From Shinisaurus crocodilurus (lineage: Eukaryota > Chordata > Lepidosauria > Squamata > Shinisauridae): a stretch of 64,000 bases of DNA. Below the pieces are notes generated by a model. The model did not search any database and had not been told where the DNA came from. It saw only the letters and a program-made list of their open reading frames with translations. A program made the position numbers and the translations under genes. Of this stretch, positions 51,421-61,984 are shown one piece after another. Position 1 is the stretch's first letter; each line of letters opens with the position of its first letter. Where the stretch lies: contig CM037877.1 of the NCBI GenBank assembly GCA_021292165.1, positions 127,042,402 to 127,106,401 on the forward strand, read 5' to 3'.

Positions 51421-51940
51421 AGAAATGCCAGTTGTGGTTGTGATAGTAAGAACAACAAGAACACACCTGAAGTTTATTTTTATAACCATACTTTGTTTGA
51501 TTGATTTTGTTAGAAACAATCATCTAAAAGTTAGAGTTCAACTGAAATTGAACTGAATACATTGTATTATGTATTGTACTATTATGCTATTGTAAAGCTT
51601 GAATAGTTATTGCATTTGTTTAAATAGTTTAAATGGTAAAAAATGTTTAAATGATGCTGGGATTGATGTGAAAAACCTATTACAGTTTTTTCAGGAAACC
51701 AAGGCAGGATTGCTATGCTGCAGGCAGATAGCAATACACAATGTTTTGGGTTTGCAAATAAAACTGTGTCATAAAGAGGGATACATCAGAAGTGATTTGA
51801 TGGTGGTTCAAATTTCTGGCAGGTAAAGTCATTCCTGCAAAAGTTTTTTTTATCAAAGTTCATAGATGAAGGAACAGCATCAGATGTCAACAAAGCTGTT
51901 GCTGTTGTATGAGGTAAATAACCACGTTCTGCGCAAATGC

Positions 51941-51953
51941 AAAAGCAGGGGGA
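51941..51953 (+). promoter_or_regulatory. Polypurine tract of the copia-type element
   Basis: aaaagcaggggga lies immediately before the TG of the 3' LTR, the place and composition expected of the plus-strand primer. Confidence 0.85.
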
Positions 51954-52478
51954 TGTTGGGTTTTGCATAGGCAGAACGAGATTACCACCTGACATCGAGA
52001 TTATCACCTGACCTGGTGGGTGTCTCTTGAGTTCAAGTATACAGAAGGTCTTTGGTCACGAGACATAGTCTCGAGGTGATATGACTCAGCAACCTTGAAC
52101 AGGTTTTAAGCAGTCAACATGTTGATGAATAGGTTATACAACTGGGGTGGGTAATATCCTATTTATAGGTGGTATAAAGCTAGCACACTTGCTGATAGCT
52201 TCACTCTTGCTTCTCTTCCACTTGCTGTCTCTCGTCTCGACTGGACATGTCTCTTGGACTTCACTTCATCTAGCCTTACCACTGGGGTATAGGATTTGAG
52301 TCTGCAATGATGTAGTGAGTAGGAGATGCATTGATTGCCTTAATCCCATGTAATTGGGTCTTACAAATAAACTCTTTAATCTTTATTAACTGCTGTTATC
52401 TCCTCCTTCCGCCTGCGTGACTGGGACTGAGGGTCATTGGCTAGGGGAGCTTTTGAACCCAGGTCAGTCCAGCTCTCA
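51954..52478 (+). repeat. 3' LTR of the copia-type element
   Basis: 525 bp, 523 of them identical to the 5' LTR by eye. Ends CAGCTCTCA; the next bases are cactc. Confidence 0.95.
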
Positions 52479-52841
52479 CACTCTCATCCCCCGACCCCTC
52501 CCTTTGTCTGTCAGGACAGACCGGTCTGGCCAGGCAGGAGGAGGTGCTGAGGGTCTTCGGGCGCAGCCTTGCTGATGGCTCCTCGCGGGTGCTTGTAGGG
52601 TGATTGAGGGTACTTGACAGCCCCTTGAGAATGCTTGGGGGAAGACCATTGAAGGCCAATGCAAAAGTGTGTCCTGGACTTGACAACTTACTGAGGGTGC
52701 TTGCCTTGGCGAAACTATCTAGATGTAAATGAGTGCCAGGGACTGAGCTCCTCTGCCTTGGGCAGAGATTATGCAGGTGACGGGTGTGTGTGTGAAGTGT
52801 GTGTTCTGTCAGACTTTCTCTCCACTGTTATCATTGTTTGC

Positions 52842-52861
52842 TTGTTGTGTCGTCCGAACCC
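52842..52861. repeat. Inverted copy of the TIR-like motif
   Basis: ttgttgtgtcgtccgaaccc is the reverse complement of GGGTTCGGACGACACAACAA, one base different from the copies at 46917 and 47028. It would be the right end of the element that hosts the copia insertion. Confidence 0.65.
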
Positions 52862-53950
52862 AGTCTAAGTGTGGTCTTGGCTGAATGACCCCACAATGTC
52901 ACCCAACCCACTACACACACTTCCACACACACAGTATACAGCCAGGCAACCATGAAGAAGCCACAGCATGTTCCCCTGCCTAGTAGGAAACCTGCAATGC
53001 AGCACATGGATTCCTTGTGTTGGCCTCTTACCTACTGGGCTTTGGAATGGGCCAGCTATTATGACTGAGATGGCACTTCTTCCTTCTCTGACCCTATCCA
53101 AATGTTTGCAGTATGCTGTAATCTGTGTTTGAACTGAGTCCGACAGTCCTTTCTGTGGGGAGTCTTGGAGCTTGTCTTTCTTAAATAGGTCTGAGGCCCC
53201 TGACAAGAGAGACCCTATCAGCTCTGGAAGCATGTTTGGGCAGTGTGTCAGTGCCATCATAATGGTTTTCCTGCCATCGCCATGCATAGATTGGTGTTTT
53301 CCCTGGATGAGTACTATAGGGGTGTTAGTATATAACATAGTGATTGGTTGTTGGTGGTGGTTGCAGAGTTGCCAGATATGCTGTGGGCTTGATGTTGGCA
53401 TGTTATCTCATGTTTCTACTGGTGTTTCTCTTTCTACTTTGCTGGAGGGAATGCATAAGATCATCACTACATGTTGGAGTAACTCTGGTATAGTCATTGC
53501 GGGTGTAGCAGGAATTTAGGATTGCCCTGCTCGTTGTTACTGGACATTATTTTTTTTTTTGTGCCTTTTGGAGGTTTTTAAAAATTAAGTTTCTATTTAT
53601 CTTGTATGTAACAACCTTTGAATTAGGACCTTAGGTTTCTATAATAAGTAATATATATGTTCACACTGCTGTTTTTGTACATATTTTGATTAAAATATTG
53701 AAATGAACAACAAATGGGAATAATTACAAACTGGCCAAACACTTTAGTGATATCTGAAGTCTGGTAACTGAAAGAGAAATAAAAATGAATGTATACTCTG
53801 TTTCTTCACTTCACAAATAAATAATACTTAAATGAATTAAATATTCTGAACAGAATATAGGAAAAGTAAAAGTGTCAGCAAAACCTCCTTGGAGAAGTGA
53901 AAAAGGAAGCTGTCCAAGTGTAGACAAGGAGACAGATAAATAAGGTAAGA
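52862..53950. other. No recognised feature; one open frame of unknown meaning
   Basis: The minus strand is open for 178 codons at 53401-52865, but I see no known domain and no splice context; low complexity is absent. It could be a repeat-derived frame (it adjoins the TIR-like motif). 53521-53950 is AT-rich non-coding DNA. Confidence 0.4.
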
Positions 53951-53954
53951 ATAC

Positions 53955-54080
53955 CAATGTTCTCCAATTTTGGGTCCCCAGATGTTTTTGGCCTACAACT
54001 CCCAGTATGCCCCAGCCGGCTGGGGCATGCTGGGAGTTGTAGGCCAAAAACATCTGGGGACCCAAGGTTGGAGAACACTG
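53955..54080. mobile_element. Hairpin hAT-type MITE (CAGTGTTCTCC family)
   Basis: Palindrome from 'caatgttctccaattttggg' to 'cccaaggttggagaacactg'. The left terminus has mutated (CAATG). No clear target duplication. Confidence 0.78.
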
Positions 54081-54342
54081 AGCTAAACTAATGAATCTGA
54101 AGTTCTGTGCATGCTCACTCAGAAGAAGCGAGTCCCATTGTTTTCAGAGGCGCTTACTCCCAGGTAAGTGTCCATGAAGCCTAAGTTTCTCAGCATGTTA
54201 ATAAAACATTAGAAATGTAAAAATTACCCTTCATTATTTAATACAGAACAAACGGAGGGGCAAGTCTGGAATGAAGGAAACAAAGGCATTCAGAACAAAA
54301 ACTGAACAGACCAGGACATTTGTTTCCCTGTTCATATAAGGC

Positions 54343-54470
54343 ACCCTTTCCCGACCTGGTGCCCTCCAGCTATTGGATTACAAGTCCCATGATTTCCAGC
54401 CAGCATGGGAATTATGGGAGTTGCAGTCCAACACATCAGGACGGCACCAAGTTGAGGAAGGCTGATGTAA
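54343..54470. mobile_element. Foldback MITE-like repeat (ctggtgccctccag family)
   Basis: 'gacctggtgccctccagcta' faces 'caggacggcaccaagttgag', with 'acaagtcccatgatttccag' facing 'atgggagttgcagtcc'. A relative of the copies at 2397 and 3936. Confidence 0.65.
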
Positions 54471-54768
54471 GGAACGTACAGACACATAAAAAGCCTCAGT
54501 GTGGAGATTATGCATGTTTACTCAGAAATAAGTCCCACTGTGTTAATATTGCTACTGCTGCCCTTTGAGTCACCCACGATGCTTCATAGTACTACATAAG
54601 AGACATTTTAATGTAGGTTTTCATTAGCTCCCTTCACATGTTACTTGTGTGAAGGGTCCACATATCGAAAGGGATTGCAGAGCTGTGCCCCTAGCCCCAC
54701 CCCCAACGCCCATGCATTAGATGTGGATGCTGGGTGCGGGGCAGCCTATGTGCATAGGCCTCTATATA

Positions 54769-54907
54769 GACCAGTGTTCTCCAACCTTGGATCCCCAGAT
54801 GTTTTTGGCTTACAACTCCCAGCATGCCCCAACCAGCTACACTGGCTGGGGCATGCTGGGAGTTGTAGGCCAAAAACATCTGGGGACCAGAGGTTGGAGA
54901 ACACTGG
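54769..54907. mobile_element. Hairpin hAT-type MITE (CAGTGTTCTCC family)
   Basis: Palindromic, with ends CAGTGTTCTCC and GGAGAACACTG. tctatata repeats on both sides (54761-54768, 54908-54915), an 8-bp target duplication that also slightly extends the palindrome. Confidence 0.82.
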
Positions 54908-55329
54908 TCTATATAGTCTTCCATTGGACCCCGAATCACATGGGTCCAGCTCCCATGGAGGTCAATGTGTGCACACCACACCACCTCTGATGTCCACACC
55001 TAATACAGGGAAGGCATGTTGCCCCTTGTGAACAACATGTGAAAGGGGCTATTCAAAAGTGATGATATTAGAAACTGATTCCCAGGGGGAAGTACAAACA
55101 TCATAATGGGTACTCCCATTTCTGTGGATTATACCATTTTTCTTCTTCTTTCAATGGTAGGCCTCAAACTGAGGTGCTTAAGCCTGTATCTGGGCTGTCC
55201 CACTTCAGACTGTTAAGTAGGGGGTGGGGTCACATAACTGAATGCCCCTGCATATAAAGAAATTCCTCACACACAGAAAACTAGCATGTCAGGAAGAAAA
55301 CTAGGTCAAGAACCCTTTTTCCAGATGGC

Positions 55330-55430
55330 AATTTTATTTATTTATTTATTTATTATTTATTATATTTTTGAATTGCCCATCTGGCCAGTCATCCGGCCAC
55401 TCTGAGCAATGTACAGTCCAATAAAATACA
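55330..55430 (-). mobile_element. L2-like LINE 3' tail
   Basis: (ttta)n, 'ttgaattgcccatctggcca', 'gccactctgagcaatgtaca' and 'gtccaataaaatacaagaaa', mirroring 29440-29545. Confidence 0.65.
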
Positions 55431-55569
55431 AGAAAAAAACAGAGTGTCAGTTAGCCCTGGGAGGGGCAGTCCAGCTGGAGCAGGCCCTGATGTTCCCTCT
55501 GCCTGCTCCTGCCGCCTTCACTCCTCCTCCCAATTTTCTTTTTGGGGAGGTTTTTCTTTTCTTATAGAG

Positions 55570-55680
55570 CAGTGTTCTCCAACCTTGGGTCCCCAGATGT
55601 TTTTGGCCTACAACTCCCAGCATGGTATGCTGGGAGTTGTAGGCCAAAAACATCTGGGGGCCCAAGGTTGGAGAACACTG
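55570..55680. mobile_element. Hairpin hAT-type MITE (CAGTGTTCTCC family), short
   Basis: Nearly perfect palindrome, with loop around 'cagcatggtatgctg'. The flanks ttatagag and ttataaag form an 8-bp duplication with one mismatch. Confidence 0.85.
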
Positions 55681-55911
55681 TTATAAAGGCACATTCAATC
55701 ATGTGAGTTCCCTAAAGTGGTCCAACCCTGACAGAGGTTTACCCCCTCAGTAAGAGGTAGGCCAGAGTGACATAACTTGAGCTGAGCAGTGACTTAGAAA
55801 ACACTTTGGTTATTGAGTCTGATGCAGAGCCCCTGAGCTAAGGCAGGAGTCCAGGACCACTGTTACATTTCAGAGATGCAGGCAGGCCATTCCTGCGTCC
55901 TTTCCTAGCAC

Positions 55912-56075
55912 CAGGGCCGGTGCTACCATTAGGCCAACTAGGCAGCTGCCTAGGGCGCAGGGCTAAAGAGGGCGCCAGAAACGCCTTGGAAAAAAATACA
56001 GTGCTCTCAAGTGGGAAGGGGGGCGCTAAATATCTGATCTTGCCTAGGGCACCAAACTGCCTTGCACCGGTCCTG
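55912..56075 (+). mobile_element. GC-rich hAT family, internal-deletion derivative (164 bp)
   Basis: Same ends as 42296 (CAGGGCCGGTGCTACC and GCACCGGTCCTG) and the same subterminal 'taggccaactaggca', but without the long GC-rich core. The perfect 8-bp duplication cctagcac is at 55904-55911 and 56076-56083. Confidence 0.93.
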
Positions 56076-56399
56076 CCTAGCACTGTGGATATTCATAGTC
56101 TCTGTGGTAATGTCTCCACAAGTAGCTTTTCAGCTGCTGCTCTCCCAGTCCTGGTGGAGCTCCTAGCCTCTCCCTCAGTTACCGCCTGAGCTTCAGAGAG
56201 ATTTCGGGGTGGGAGGGAGGGAGGGGTCAGTAGAACGCTGCTCCTCCTGCTGAAAGGCATCGACAGCCAGCCACCAAGGTGGCCAGAAATAGCCCCCGGT
56301 TTGCGTGTTTGCTCTGCATTATGCACACCATGAAGCCAAGCCTTGAGCCTGGAAGAAGAAGAGAGGGATGCTCAGAGTAGTACCTGGCAGCGGGCATGC

Positions 56400-57300
56400 G
56401 GGGTTGCTAGGAGACAGGTGAAGGTGGACAGCGCTGCCCAAAGCAGGATACTTCAGGTACCAGATGAAGCAGCAGCAGCAGCAGCAGCATCGCGGCGCGG
56501 CGCTCTAGGCAGGATGTGCCCGCCAGAGATGGTAAAAGGGAGCAGCGCTTGATGGGTCGGGAGAGCGAGCCGGGGAGAAGGCGGTCGGGTCCGTGACTGA
56601 GATTCTCGTTCTGGGACGTGCCCGGGGAGCGGAGCCTCTGTAGAGATTGAAATCCATGCAGAATCTGGGAAGGTCAGGTTGACCGACAGCTCTGGAGAAA
56701 GGTAAATGCAACGCTCTCGGTCGCTGCGTGGGGGAAGGAAGGCGCCTTCGGCCGCCTGCTCGAATCCCGGGCTCGGCCGCCTGCTGCGGTTCCGATGCCC
56801 TCCTTGGAGTTTTGACTTCTGCATCGGAGTCCCGCCCTGTCTGCCGTATTTATGACAGGCAATGCATGGAGGATGGGACGGGCGGCGGCAGCAGCGGACC
56901 TGCCCCGGCGAGAAGGGCGAGTGGGGAGCGGCGCTTGCGGGACAGGGGGGCGACGAGGCGGCGCTGGCGGAGCCGCCGCTCCTTCCCGAGGCGCGGAGGC
57001 GCTGCAGAGGCGGGAGTGCGGAGCCGGCCGCGTCCTTGGGAAGGATCCTCCTCCCGCCCGGAGGGAGAAGCAAGCTAGGGCGCCCGAGCGAGCAGGCGAC
57101 TAGCCGTGCCGAAATGTGCGGAGGGGAGAGACTGGGCCGTGCGCCAGCCAGAGGAAGGAGCGCGGCGGCGGCTCTTCCCAAGGAGAGGGATGGACGCGGG
57201 CGAGGCGGCCGGTGTCCTTGGGGAACCTCCAGCGGGGAAGGAGAGTCAGACGGGCGGGCAGCAGGGAGCTGACTAGCTGCTACTAGCAAAGAGTGAACGC
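56400..57300 (+). promoter_or_regulatory. RELL2: CpG island, probable RELL2 promoter and 5' UTR exon
   Basis: Dense CpG with runs such as gcggcg and cggcgg. It lies upstream of the RELL2 coding exon, which begins with a short 5' UTR piece after an acceptor, so at least one non-coding first exon must lie upstream, most likely here. A 331-codon frame on the opposite strand is a base-composition effect. No TATA box was picked out. Confidence 0.7.
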
Positions 57301-57742
57301 AGAAATGGGAAGCCAGAGGGAACACGTTGCCCAAAACAGCTCTTAAAATGGGAGTAGAAAGATCTCTTGCAGCAGCAGCAGCTCTCTTAGGTCTGGTTGG
57401 CAAACAGGGATTCCCTTTCGGAGACCCCTTTCCTCCTCCACCTTGCACCTTACCTCTTTGGGAGATAGCTGTGAGAAAACCCCAATAAGTAATAAATCAT
57501 CTTTTACGGAGTTCAGATTAAGTTTTCCCAGAGGGAGCCTAGGCTACTTGCAGGGACACCTCGGTAAGATCAGAATGCCGCTCACCAGAGTGTTGTGCTT
57601 TTTTGGACTGGAGGGTGAACAACTGTGTCAAATGCCTGGCTGGGGCACTGTGGACAGTTAGGAGTCCTGGGCTGGATGGGCAAAACAAGAATGTGGGCAC
57701 CTGAGAGAACTCTGAGCCTCTCCGCCTCTCTCCTAGATCTGA

Positions 57743-57950
57743 ATGTCAGAGCAGAGCAGCACCAAGGATGGGGATGTGGACCCCCAGCACAGCATGTACA
57801 TGCTGTTCCTGCTGGTCCTGGTCTTCTTTGTCATGGGCCTTGTGGGATTCCTCATTTGCCACATCCTGAAAAAGAAGGGCTACCGCTGTCGGACGTTCCA
57901 TGATGAGCTTGACTCTGACAAGAAGGAGTCACTGACTCAACTGCAAGATG
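57743..57950 (+). CDS. RELL2: RELL2 (RELT-like 2), first coding exon
   Basis: RELL2 is a small single-pass membrane protein of the RELT family (RELT, RELL1, RELL2), linked to TNF-receptor-like signalling. The exon begins after acceptor TCTCCTAG (57729-57736), with the ATG at 57743. It encodes a short polar N-terminus (residues 1-17), one hydrophobic segment at about residues 18-42 (MLFLLVLVFFVMGLVGFLIC), the family signature KKKGYRC (43-49) and an acidic juxtamembrane part. After 69 codons plus one base the donor GTGAGC (57951) follows. I name it RELL2 rather than RELL1 for its lack of a signal peptide and its position beside HDAC3. Later exons are not in the window. Confidence 0.92.
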
Positions 57951-59452
57951 GTGAGCACCAGGGAAGGAGGGCAGGGAGGGAATCTTGCCTTGCAACAGAC
58001 TTTCTTTCCTGGCAGCAAGTCACTGAAATAAAGGGTGATGATGAGTTCATTCAAGGCCTCTGAACTCCAGAAGCCCATAGGAGGGGAGCTGCCTGGATTT
58101 TAAAATAATGAATTCAGTTGGGTGAGTAGGGCCTAGAGAATTCTCTATCAAAATATTAATATTCTACCCCTCCAACCTAAATTCTGTGAGGATAATTTGC
58201 TAGAAGGATCACAATAATTATGTGTTGGGGGGGGGGCTGCTGCATTACTCAGGAGTTTTCAGATGGGCTAGCAGGCGGCAGCTCACTCCACTTGGAGGCT
58301 CCCACCCTCATCAGTTTCCTGACTCTGCCTTTTTTGCTCAGTTTCACCTTCACCTTTCATACAGCCCAACCTTATGCATAATTTGGTCAGAAATGAATCC
58401 TGCTGTGTTCAGTGGGGTATATATTATTGTATTACTTAACTTATTAAGTAAGTGTAGAAATATTATTCCCAGGTAAATTTGCATTGGATTCCAGCCATAA
58501 GCAATCTTTTTCTTGTTTAAGGTAAATTGAAATTCTTAAATGTTTTTGCTTTTAGTACATATTTTTAGACTGTATTCTGAGTATTAAAACTCATTGTCGC
58601 AGGAGTAATGTAAAAAAACAGCAAAACTTCAAGATCAGGGAGAGGTTAAATCTCTTTCTCTTGCATTTTCAAACACTGGCTCATACTAGTCTGCATCTGA
58701 ATGAGAGATATATTGTTCTTACCACCAAGAAGTTTCTCCTAATGTTAAAAAGAAGTCTATCCTCCTGTAATTTAAGCCTGTTAGATCTAGGGCTTCTCTA
58801 CAGGAGGAGTTTATTGTGCACTTGTGATCCCTCATTCACAGAAGTTTGTGGGTCTTTTACACGACGACATCATCATCCTCCCGGGGCCTATCCCTTTCCC
58901 AGCCATTTTCGCGGCATTTTTTAGAGCGAGGAAAATCAGGAATTATCCTGGATGCTGCCATGATTCGCTTTGGAAGCCTCGTGTAAATTTGCAATTCTGC
59001 TCTAGACCATAGAGCCACTTTGTGTTGTGTAATGGGACATATAGGAACATATAGAAAGGCAGAGAAGAAAAACCCCAGGGGGAAAAAAAAAAACTTCATG
59101 TGGAGGGTGCTCTAATCCTCCTGCAAAGAAAACGGAAGAAGCCTTGGTAAAGCGCCGGGTGAAACGCCTCATGGACAGAAGCTGATAGTCCTGCCCTGGA
59201 GGACAGCAAAGAACCCAGGATTTGAAACCTGGGTCTCTCCAACTGTAACTACTACACCACAGTGGGTTTCTCAAAATGCCTAGCAAATAAGATTTAGGAC
59301 ACGGAATTGGGTGAAATGGGGAGACGGGACAAAGGGAGAATACCATGTGACTCTCTTCTTCTGGCTCTCATACCAGAACCTTCTGGGCACAACTTCAATT
59401 CAAGCTGGATTACAAAGCAGGATGTGTCAGTTTGCAGACATCTTTCCTTAGG
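57951..59452 (+). other. Presumed RELL2 intron 1, first part
   Basis: Reading on past the donor gives a frame that ends soon after. An 'ataatttggtcagaaatgaatc'-like scrap at about 58378 resembles a common squamate repeat end. A diverged CR1-like piece may lie at 58690-58830 (minus sense: 'gaagtttctcctaatgttaa'). The stretch 59222-59270 resembles the tRNA-like head of a family A SINE. No second RELL2 exon was found. Confidence 0.4.
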
Positions 59453-59640
59453 AACATAGGAAACTGTCTTATTCTGAGTCAGACCATTGGTCCATCTAGC
59501 CCAATATTGATGACCCTGGTAGTGGCTCTCCAGGGTTTCAGGTAGGAGTTTTTCCAGCTTTTCCTGAAAATGAAGATTGAATTTGGGACCTTCTGCATGC
59601 AAAGCATTTGCTCTACAACTGAAGCTACAGAGCTTCCCTT
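59453..59640 (-). mobile_element. tRNA-derived SINE (family B), older copy
   Basis: Plus strand: 'aggaacataggaaactgtct', 'accattggtccatctagccc', 'ctctccagggtttcaggtag', then the tRNA-like head in reverse, 'tgcatgcaaagcatttgctc'. A sister of 17262. Confidence 0.82.
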
Positions 59641-59969
59641 CTATGCCAAGGGTTGCCAGAAGATGTCTTGGCAATGTGGGGTCTGAAACGTGCATCTGGC
59701 AAAGTTCCTTACACACTCTTGGCCATTCATGTGCCTCAGACTTGCTGCTTCTTGCAGCCTGAGCCTGCCTTATTATGAAGAAGGGAGACACACTGTTGAG
59801 AACAGCTCTTTTACCCCTGCTCAGTACTGTAAAATCATGGGAGTAATGTTAACTTAACAGGTTTATGGTATAGGTAAAGAGCAGGTTTGATGAGCCCTGG
59901 ACTTTGCTGTGTGACGTTCCTGACAAAATCAGGATGACATTTTTAAAGCTCTAGAAATGTTTAGTTCTA

Positions 59970-60150
59970 GTTATTATTTGTATCCTATTGTTCCCTAAAG
60001 AGCTCAGGGTGACATACATGAGTTTATCCTCATAACAAGGCTATAAGGTGGGCTAGACCGAGACTGGCCCAAGTGAACTTCCTGGCTGAGTGGGGATTTG
60101 AACTCAAGTCTCCCTGCTCTAAGTCCATCACCTCTTTTCACTGCACACTG
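59970..60150 (-). mobile_element. Old tRNA-headed SINE (family A / MIR-like)
   Basis: 'atcctcataacaaggctata', 'aggtgggctagaccgagact' and 'gagtggggatttgaactcaa' follow the family A order with many changes. Confidence 0.6.
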
Positions 60151-60670
60151 GCAACAGCAGTGGCAACAACATCAAAAACACTGCTGGAACACTGTTTTCA
60201 AAAACGCTGTTGCTGACTTATCCTTGCTACAGGGTTTTTTCTTCTTTTGAATTGCCATTCTTCACTTATCAAATATGAATACACAGTTTTTGAAGTCTCT
60301 GTACGCCATCACTATCAGCTTTGTTTAGGGATGCCATTTCAATAGAGAGATGGGGTAGGAGGCAAAATGGCAAAGGTTCAAGGTTCGCATAGAAGCAGTC
60401 CAATTTAGATTGCAAAAAACCAGCATGTTTTAAGAGTATTTACTGTGATTGTTTTCTTCGGTTGCTTCTGCACTACTTGTTTTCCCTAGCATGGACAGTC
60501 TTTGATGGAGAATTGAGATGGTGTTACTGCTGTCCCATTGCATCTGTTTTCCTTGTTGTCCTGTCTTTTCTCAGACCTTATTTATAGCTATTTTTTTAAT
60601 ACTTAAAATGAAATTACAGCAACAGCCTTGTCCAGCGTGGACTAGAAAAGTGCTGTTGAGGGCCTTGAAG

Positions 60671-61116
60671 CTTCTCCCTGCTACTAGCTTTTAAGTAATT
60701 TCCTCCTTGCCCTTCCTTTTATGGCAGCTTTTGCTTCTTGGCTACCTGGCTATTTAGTTGTTTTCTCCACTGAATAGTCCATTTAATTAGTCAGTCCCTA
60801 GTCCTTGTTACCAGGGACTTTTAGTTAGTTTCCTTTTTGCAGCTAGAGTAATTGCTCATTCTTTCATTTATTCATTTTTATTGAATTTAAAAAAAAACAA
60901 TGGGCTATTGCTCTTGTTGCAAAAATAAAACAAGTAATTAAAGGCTCCCCATCCCCAACTAGGAGCACAAACGGACTAATTAAAGGACCAATTCAGTAAT
61001 TCCAAGGCTGAAAGTAACAACTAATTAAAGGGCCAGTAGCCAAAAAGCAAAGGCCACCTTAAAATAAAGGGACAAGGAGGAAAGAACAACTAATTTAGGA
61101 GCCAGTAACAGGGAGA
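60671..61116. mobile_element. Foldback DNA element
   Basis: The two arms are imperfect complements: 'ctccctgctactagctttta' (about 60676) faces 'aggagccagtaacagggaga' (about 61096); 'gctacctggctatttagttg' faces 'caactaattaaagggccagt'. The arms are about 180 bp and the centre is near 60900. Non-coding. Confidence 0.6.
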
Positions 61117-61559
61117 GGCAGTATCTTTGCTGAGTGGGATTTACACTTGAGTAAATATATATTAGGATCTTGTCCAAGGAGAAGAGATTCGCAGGACTGT
61201 TATGGGGAATATAGCACTATATTGTGCCACATGGAACCACAGTTTTAATTCTGCTTTCAGCTAATTGCAGAAGAGCATTATCTCAGCAGCAAACTTTATT
61301 GTACCTCGCAATAATGCTATCTATTTTAGCACTATAGGTCAGAGTCACACTCACACATGTCTACAGCAAAAACGCCCTAGGCATAGGGATTTATGCTGTG
61401 GACATGTATACTTAGTACATAGGTTCATTTAACTGTTTATACTAATTTAGTTTTGGAGAAACGTTCCAGTGGTGGCCCAAAAGCAAAAAGTGGGCAGGGC
61501 CCAAATACCAGCCTGTTTTAGCTTAAAGTTCTCACTGGCAGTAACTCAGCCTCAGGGAT

Positions 61560-61880
61560 TATAGAATCATAGAATAGCAGAGTTGGAAGGGGCCTATAAG
61601 GCCATCGAGTTCAATCCCCTGCTCAAAGCAGGAATCCAACTGGAAGCATCCCTGACTGAGAGATGGCTGTCCAGCTGCACTTTGAATGTCTCCAGTGTTG
61701 AGGAGCCCATGACCTCCCTAGGTAGTTGGATCCATTGTTGTATTGCTGTAACAGTCAGGAAGTTTTTTCTGATGTTCAGCTGGAATCTGACTTCCTGTAA
61801 CTTGAGCCCATTATTCCATGTCCATTATTGCATTATTCCTGCACTCAGGAGGAGAAGAAATCCTGGCCCTCCTCTGTGTG
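61560..61880 (-). mobile_element. CR1 LINE 3' fragment
   Basis: Plus strand: 'agaatcatagaatagcagag', 'aaggccatcgagttcaatcc' and 'tgtaacttgagcccattatt'. It is the same 3' region as the other CR1 copies, with some divergence, and abuts a C-run and (ca)n at about 61918-61950. Confidence 0.88.
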
Positions 61881-61984
61881 AACACGCCCAGGAGAGGTGT
61901 GAAGAGAAAGCCATAGCCCCCCCCCCCCCACACACGCGTATATGCACACATACTGCAAGATAGCATCAGACACCCAAGAATCAC

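Larger units (their letters stand above)
47588..52478 (+). mobile_element. Ty1/copia-type LTR retrotransposon, complete structure, defective coding
   Basis: Two 525-bp LTRs (47588-48112 and 51954-52478) that begin TGTTGGG and end CTCTCA enclose 3841 bp. The primer-binding site just inside the 5' LTR matches the anticodon arm of initiator-Met tRNA, the half-tRNA priming known from Drosophila copia. A purine tract precedes the 3' LTR. The interior keeps recognisable copia RT/RNase H-connection sequence but with many frameshifts and stops. The flanks ctctc and cactc agree at 4 of 5 bases, a possible target duplication. The element cannot make its own proteins. Confidence 0.9.

Noticed and set aside
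47057..52867. Solo LTR with 5-bp duplication gtcta at 47057 and 52863
   Set aside because: The right copy overlaps a 20-bp TIR-like motif whose inverted partner is at 47028, which a solo LTR would not explain; the 5-bp match may be chance.
52865..53401. 178-codon minus-strand frame as a gene
   Set aside because: No recognisable domain, no splice context, and it abuts a transposon terminus; kept only as an unexplained stretch.
56453..57448. 331-codon minus-strand frame over the RELL2 CpG island
   Set aside because: Open on both strands in several frames, no domain, and explained by high GC content of the island.
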